Source of the DNA: Ilumatobacteraceae bacterium
GTDB lineage: Bacteria > Actinomycetota > Acidimicrobiia > Acidimicrobiales > Ilumatobacteraceae
Direction: 5' to 3'
Assembly: GCA_023263465.1 (NCBI GenBank)
Contig: JALQWV010000106.1
Coordinates: forward strand, 1 to 27,314
Length of the DNA stretch: 27,314 bases
Below are positions 24,178-27,314 of the stretch, piece by piece; position 1 is the first letter of the stretch; each line of letters begins with the position of its first letter. The translations under genes were made by a program, and so were the position numbers. The notes under the pieces are model-generated. The model worked only from the letters and a program-made list of their open reading frames with translations, had not been told where the DNA came from and did not search any database.

Positions 24178-24888
24178 CTATTGACCGAACCATTGCAACC
24201 AACCCTCTTTTGAAGTTGGCTTGAAAACGTAATTGGTTTCTCTAACTTCACCAAGAGCAAGAGATGCTGGAACTGAATAACGATGACCCGGATAGACAAT
24301 GGTGTCGCTTGGCAACGATGCGAGCATGCTCAAACTGTCATACATGTCGTTAGGGTTTGAACCAGGAAGGTCTGTTCGACCGCATCCTTCAAGAAACAAT
24401 GTGTCGCCTGATACTAAGTTGCCATCGACAAGAAAGCATTGGCTTCCTGGCGTATGCCCTGGAGTGTGCAGCAGGGTGATTGCAATTTCGCCGACATTGA
24501 TTACGTCACCACCTTCATGTGAGACAAGGTGCGATGCAGATACACCAGTCGTCTTCATAACCCACTCGGCTTCAGTTCTCTGGATATGAATAGGAACATT
24601 GTTGATTTCAAGTAACGATGAAATGCCTTCAATGTTCCAACCCATCATTTTCCCACCAACATGATCAGGGTGATAATGGGTACCGAGAGCACCGACAAGA
24701 TTCATGTCATCTGACTGAACAATGTCTGAAATTTCATTGACTGCGTATGCAGGATCAACAATGACACATTCGCGTGTTTGCCGATCACCAATCAAATAAA
24801 CAAAATTAACCATCTGTTGTGCCAGCTGGTCGTGTTTGGCGAAATCAGTACCAGACAACAATTGGCGAAAATATAACCGATCGCTCAT
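24178..24888 (-). CDS. Metallo-beta-lactamase-fold hydrolase (glyoxalase II-like)
   Basis: Hydrolase of 236 residues. THYHPDHVGG (His71, His73, Asp75, His76) is the metal-binding signature, followed by LLHTPGHTPGS, SGDTLF and YPGHRY, which supply the remaining ligands. The pattern fits glyoxalase II-like thioester hydrolases or related actinobacterial MBL proteins; LFLEGCGRTDLPGSN is typical of that group. It faces the TauE gene tail to tail and is divergent from the ProA-like gene, with 41 bases between the starts. No clear ribosome binding site precedes the ATG, so leaderless translation is possible. Substrate unknown. Confidence 0.87.
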   Translation of the reverse strand: MSDRLYFRQLLSGTDFAKHDQLAQQMVNFVYLIGDRQTRECVIVDPAYAVNEISDIVQSDDMNLVGALGTHYHPDHVGGKMMGWNIEGISSLLEINNVPIHIQRTEAEWVMKTTGVSASHLVSHEGGDVINVGEIAITLLHTPGHTPGSQCFLVDGNLVSGDTLFLEGCGRTDLPGSNPNDMYDSLSMLASLPSDTIVYPGHRYSVPASLALGEVRETNYVFKPTSKEGWLQWFGQ

Positions 24889-24929
24889 GTTTTCAGACTA
24901 GTGACCTACGATGGACTCATGGAGCAACA

Positions 24930-26369
24930 GTGAGACTTGAGCCGCACGACAAAGTTTTGATCGATGGACAGTTAGTCGAGATCGGCAGCGAGATTGCCAG
25001 TGCTTTTCGGGATGGTGATCGGCTGATTGCAACTACGTCTGCTGGAATTTTGCTTGTTTCCAAGTCTGAAACAGAATTGGTTACGTCCTGCATTACCTCA
25101 TCAATTGAAGCATTCTCCGCCTTAGGCGATGTGACAGACGGTCAAATCAGATCGTTTTATAAAGGATTCGCACGCCGATTGCAGGATGACGAAATTTTCA
25201 GTCAGATTCGCAAGGCAAACGAACAAAACGTTACTGACGCGCAGGCCAAAGGACGCTCAACGACTCGTTTGGTTTTGAGTGAATCTATGCGCCGCGACAT
25301 GATTGACGCTTTGTTGATTTGGAATGAATTGGTTACTTCGAACACTGTGCGCGAGACATTGGATCACGATGGATGGTCCATTGAATCGCATGTAGCGCCT
25401 CTTGGAGTAGTCGGATTCGTCTTTGAAGGTCGCCCAAACGTTTTTGCAGATGCGACAGGAGTTCTAGCAAGTCGAAATGTGTGCGTATTCAGAATTGGTA
25501 GCGATGCACTTGAAACCGCGCAAGCAATCATGGACCTAGCAGTTACACCGAGCCTGCACGAGGCCGGTCTTCCGCCTGCATCTGTATTGCTTCTTCCGTC
25601 AAAGACACACGCTGCAGCTTGGGCGTTGTTCTCTGATCATCGTCTTTCGCTCGCTGTGGCTCGAGGTAGTGGATCCTCGGTCGCCTTGCTCGGCGAGATT
25701 GCTCGGCAGCATGGTATTCCGGCGAGTCTTCATGGCACCGGTGGAGCGTGGATGATCGTCTCCGATGTGGAAGATGGTGAACGGCTAACGAATGTGGTGC
25801 AGAATTCTCTAGATCGCAAAGTCTGCAACACACTCAACACCGTGGTGCTCACTACAGGGTCTATACATTCCTTACAGTCAGTTATTGATGGTGTCCTGCG
25901 CGCCGCACATAACCGAAATACTTTTGCGATCGTGCATGTAGATGCAGGCGTTGCTTCTGCTTTAGTCAACTGCACGGTTACCCAGGAGTTGGTGGTTAAG
26001 GAAATTGAGCATTTAGATCTTGGAACTGAATGGGAGTGGGAAGACACTCCTGAGATATCCATTGTGGTTGTCGACAACATTGATTCAGCTATCGAACTAT
26101 TTAATGCCCACTCACCGTCATTTGTACTGTCCATTGTCTCTGATAATGAAACAGAAGTCGATTTAGTTTGGAGGAGATCCAACGCGCCATTCTTCGGCGA
26201 TGGTATGACACGCTGGGTTGATGGTCAGTATGCATTAAGGAAACCAGAACTCGGGCTATCTAACTGGCAAAACGGTCGAACTTTTGCTCGCGGGGGTATC
26301 TTGAGCGGGGATTCTATATTTACAGTCCGCTATCGAGTTAGGCAGACGAATTCCGAGCTCAAGCGTTAA
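24930..26369 (+). CDS. Divergent glutamate-5-semialdehyde dehydrogenase (ProA)-like aldehyde dehydrogenase
   Basis: Protein of 479 residues. The region from about 70 matches the ProA type of aldehyde dehydrogenase: PLGVVGFVFEGRPNVFADA (about 157-175), FRIGSDAL, ARGSGSSVALL and the catalytic Cys299 in RKVCNTLNTVV. FFGDGMTRW and ARGGILSGDSIFTVRYRV form the C-terminus. About 60 extra N-terminal residues (DKVLIDGQLVEIG to ILLVSKSETEL) precede it, and sequence around the usual ProA motifs is altered, so this may be a paralogue with another acyl-phosphate or aldehyde substrate. GTG 24930 is chosen for GGAG 5 bases upstream. Its end overlaps panC by 11 bases on the other strand. Confidence 0.72.
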   Translation: MRLEPHDKVLIDGQLVEIGSEIASAFRDGDRLIATTSAGILLVSKSETELVTSCITSSIEAFSALGDVTDGQIRSFYKGFARRLQDDEIFSQIRKANEQNVTDAQAKGRSTTRLVLSESMRRDMIDALLIWNELVTSNTVRETLDHDGWSIESHVAPLGVVGFVFEGRPNVFADATGVLASRNVCVFRIGSDALETAQAIMDLAVTPSLHEAGLPPASVLLLPSKTHAAAWALFSDHRLSLAVARGSGSSVALLGEIARQHGIPASLHGTGGAWMIVSDVEDGERLTNVVQNSLDRKVCNTLNTVVLTTGSIHSLQSVIDGVLRAAHNRNTFAIVHVDAGVASALVNCTVTQELVVKEIEHLDLGTEWEWEDTPEISIVVVDNIDSAIELFNAHSPSFVLSIVSDNETEVDLVWRRSNAPFFGDGMTRWVDGQYALRKPELGLSNWQNGRTFARGGILSGDSIFTVRYRVRQTNSELKR

Positions 26370-27207
26370 TCAACGGCTTGTTGTCAATAAGTCGAACTCC
26401 ATCAACAACAATTGCTGCAATGATTACATCGCCCTGACACGCAACGCTAACGGGTTCCATTGTTCCATTGCGAACCACCGAAATGTATTGAACGTGGATC
26501 GCAGAATCTTGCGACAGTTCGGCAGCCACAGCATTGATTAATTCCTTTGATCGAGTTGTGCCGCTTTTCCATATTGCATTTGCCTTATTAAATGCGATGT
26601 TCATCAGTGTCGCAGTGTTGCGACCCGAGACCGATAGGAATCGATTTCGGCTTGATAGCGCCAATCCGTCCGCATCTCGGACCGTTTCGCATGATTCAAT
26701 CACAATGTCAGGGTGTAGTTGTAAAGCCATATCTCTAATTACCGCTACTTGTTGGTAATCCTTTAAACCGAAATAGGCGACAGATGGTCTGACTATTGAA
26801 AAGAGTCGGTCCACGACGGTTACTACTCCAGCGAAGTGTCCTTGACGATCTGTTCCTTCGAACCCCAAGGCATTATTCGAGGGTGTTAGCACATTGATGA
26901 CTTCCTCGGGGAAAACCTCTGATCGCGCAGGCGCAAAAACCGCGTGTACCTGTTCATTGGCACACAAATGGAAGTCGGACTCTTCCGTACGCGGGTATCG
27001 CGTGAAATCAGATTCAGCACTGAACTGCAAATCATTCACATAAATACTGACGACAACTACGTCACACTCGGATTTGGCGTGTTCAATGAGGCTGACATGA
27101 CCAGCATGTAAAGCGCCCATCGTTGGCACAAACCCAATTGTTCGGTCTTTCGGAATCAAATCCCGCCAAGATTGAAAATCAGATCGGTTAGTGAAAAGAG
27201 TGGTCAT
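26359..27207 (-). CDS. panC: Pantothenate synthetase (pantoate-beta-alanine ligase)
   Basis: Joins pantoate and beta-alanine using ATP, in the last step of pantothenate synthesis. 282 residues is the normal length. FVPTMGALHAGHVSLI holds the HxGH ATP motif, VVSIYVNDLQF the pantoate-binding Asn and Gln, GHFAGVVTVVDRLF follows, and AYFGLKDYQQ and DGLALSSRNRFLS (KMSKS-like) complete the site. The usual NPLQF reads NDLQF here. The ATG at 27207 is chosen because it places VPTMG at residue 27 as in homologues; ATG 27225 and 27258 also lie in frame but inside panB. It overlaps panB by 20 bases, giving a panBC operon. Confidence 0.93.
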   Translation of the reverse strand: MTTLFTNRSDFQSWRDLIPKDRTIGFVPTMGALHAGHVSLIEHAKSECDVVVVSIYVNDLQFSAESDFTRYPRTEESDFHLCANEQVHAVFAPARSEVFPEEVINVLTPSNNALGFEGTDRQGHFAGVVTVVDRLFSIVRPSVAYFGLKDYQQVAVIRDMALQLHPDIVIESCETVRDADGLALSSRNRFLSVSGRNTATLMNIAFNKANAIWKSGTTRSKELINAVAAELSQDSAIHVQYISVVRNGTMEPVSVACQGDVIIAAIVVDGVRLIDNKPLINA

Positions 27208-27314
27208 CGTCTGGCCACGATCCATTTCGAACTTCTTCAACAAATTGCTTGCACGCATTGATGCTCATTGATCGAATGTCTGCATATTTCCGCGTGAACT
27301 TCAGTGTGTTTTGT
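27188..27314 (-). CDS. panB: 3-methyl-2-oxobutanoate hydroxymethyltransferase, C-terminal end (partial)
   Basis: A short open frame entering from the right edge encodes about 41 residues ending in NGSWPDDDHSFH and a TAA at 27188-27190. The segment LKFTRKYADIRS, then FVEEVRNGSWPDDDHSF, matches the characteristic C-terminus of PanB, the ketopantoate-forming enzyme upstream of PanC in pantothenate synthesis. The rest of the gene lies outside the window. It overlaps the panC start by 20 bases, indicating coupled translation. The fragment is too short to show active-site residues, so the call rests on the C-terminal pattern and the panC neighbour. Confidence 0.82.
   Translation of the reverse strand, partial: QNTLKFTRKYADIRSMSINACKQFVEEVRNGSWPDDDHSFH

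Noticed and set aside
24819..24929. Longer start of the ProA-like gene at 24819
   Set aside because: It would run antisense through the start of the metallo-hydrolase gene; GTG 24930 has a good ribosome binding site.
27208..27258. Longer panC start at 27258
   Set aside because: The added residues come from inside panB in another frame; homologues place the VPTMG motif about 27 residues from the start, which fits 27207.
1..27314. CRISPR arrays, insertion sequences, prophage or integrative-element ends
   Set aside because: No repeated spacer pattern, transposase or integrase, or direct repeats flanking the tRNA were seen. The tRNA-Leu gene has no integrase beside it.

Overview
The window looks like a chromosomal segment of an actinobacterium, most plausibly of the Acidimicrobiia (freshwater or marine type). 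This is inference from four things: the glycolytic run pgk-tpiA leading on to secG, an LLM-type oxidoreductase of the kind that often uses coenzyme F420, the style of the oligopeptide-binding lipoprotein, and roughly balanced base composition. No phage, transposon, integrase, rRNA or CRISPR was seen. Both ends cut genes: pgk at the left and panB at the right.

Positions 1-7499 (+ strand) hold the 3' part of pgk, tpiA overlapping it, a five-gene oligopeptide/nickel-type ABC importer (binding lipoprotein, two permeases, two ATPases) and secG. Two hairpins precede the lipoprotein gene and one strong hairpin separates it from the tightly coupled permease/ATPase genes. Positions 7533-11458 (+) hold tRNA-Leu(GAG), an MFS transporter, a sugar-lactone oxidase and a DEAD-box RNA helicase.

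Positions 11455-22033 (- strand) form one long, tightly packed catabolic operon. In transcription order it encodes an M20-family N-carbamoyl-amino-acid/allantoate amidohydrolase, a nitrilase-superfamily N-carbamoyl-D-amino-acid hydrolase, a fused [2Fe-2S]+molybdopterin hydroxylase, an SsnA-like amidohydrolase lacking its N-terminal beta domain, an LLM oxidoreductase, and separate FAD, [2Fe-2S] and molybdopterin subunits of a second hydroxylase. Divergent from it, on + at 22086-24169, lie a class III aminotransferase and a TauE/SafE-type permease. Together they suggest a pathway that hydroxylates an N-heterocycle, opens the ring, removes a carbamoyl or ureido group, and transaminates or exports a product. 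No urate oxidase, allantoinase or ring-opening hydantoinase of classical type is present, so the substrate is not a textbook assignment. This cluster is the most interesting part of the window.

Positions 24178-27314 hold a metallo-beta-lactamase-fold hydrolase (-), a divergent ProA-like aldehyde dehydrogenase (+), and panC with the tail of panB (-), giving pantothenate synthesis at the right edge. Apart from short intergenic gaps, all about 120 bases or less, the window is fully coding.
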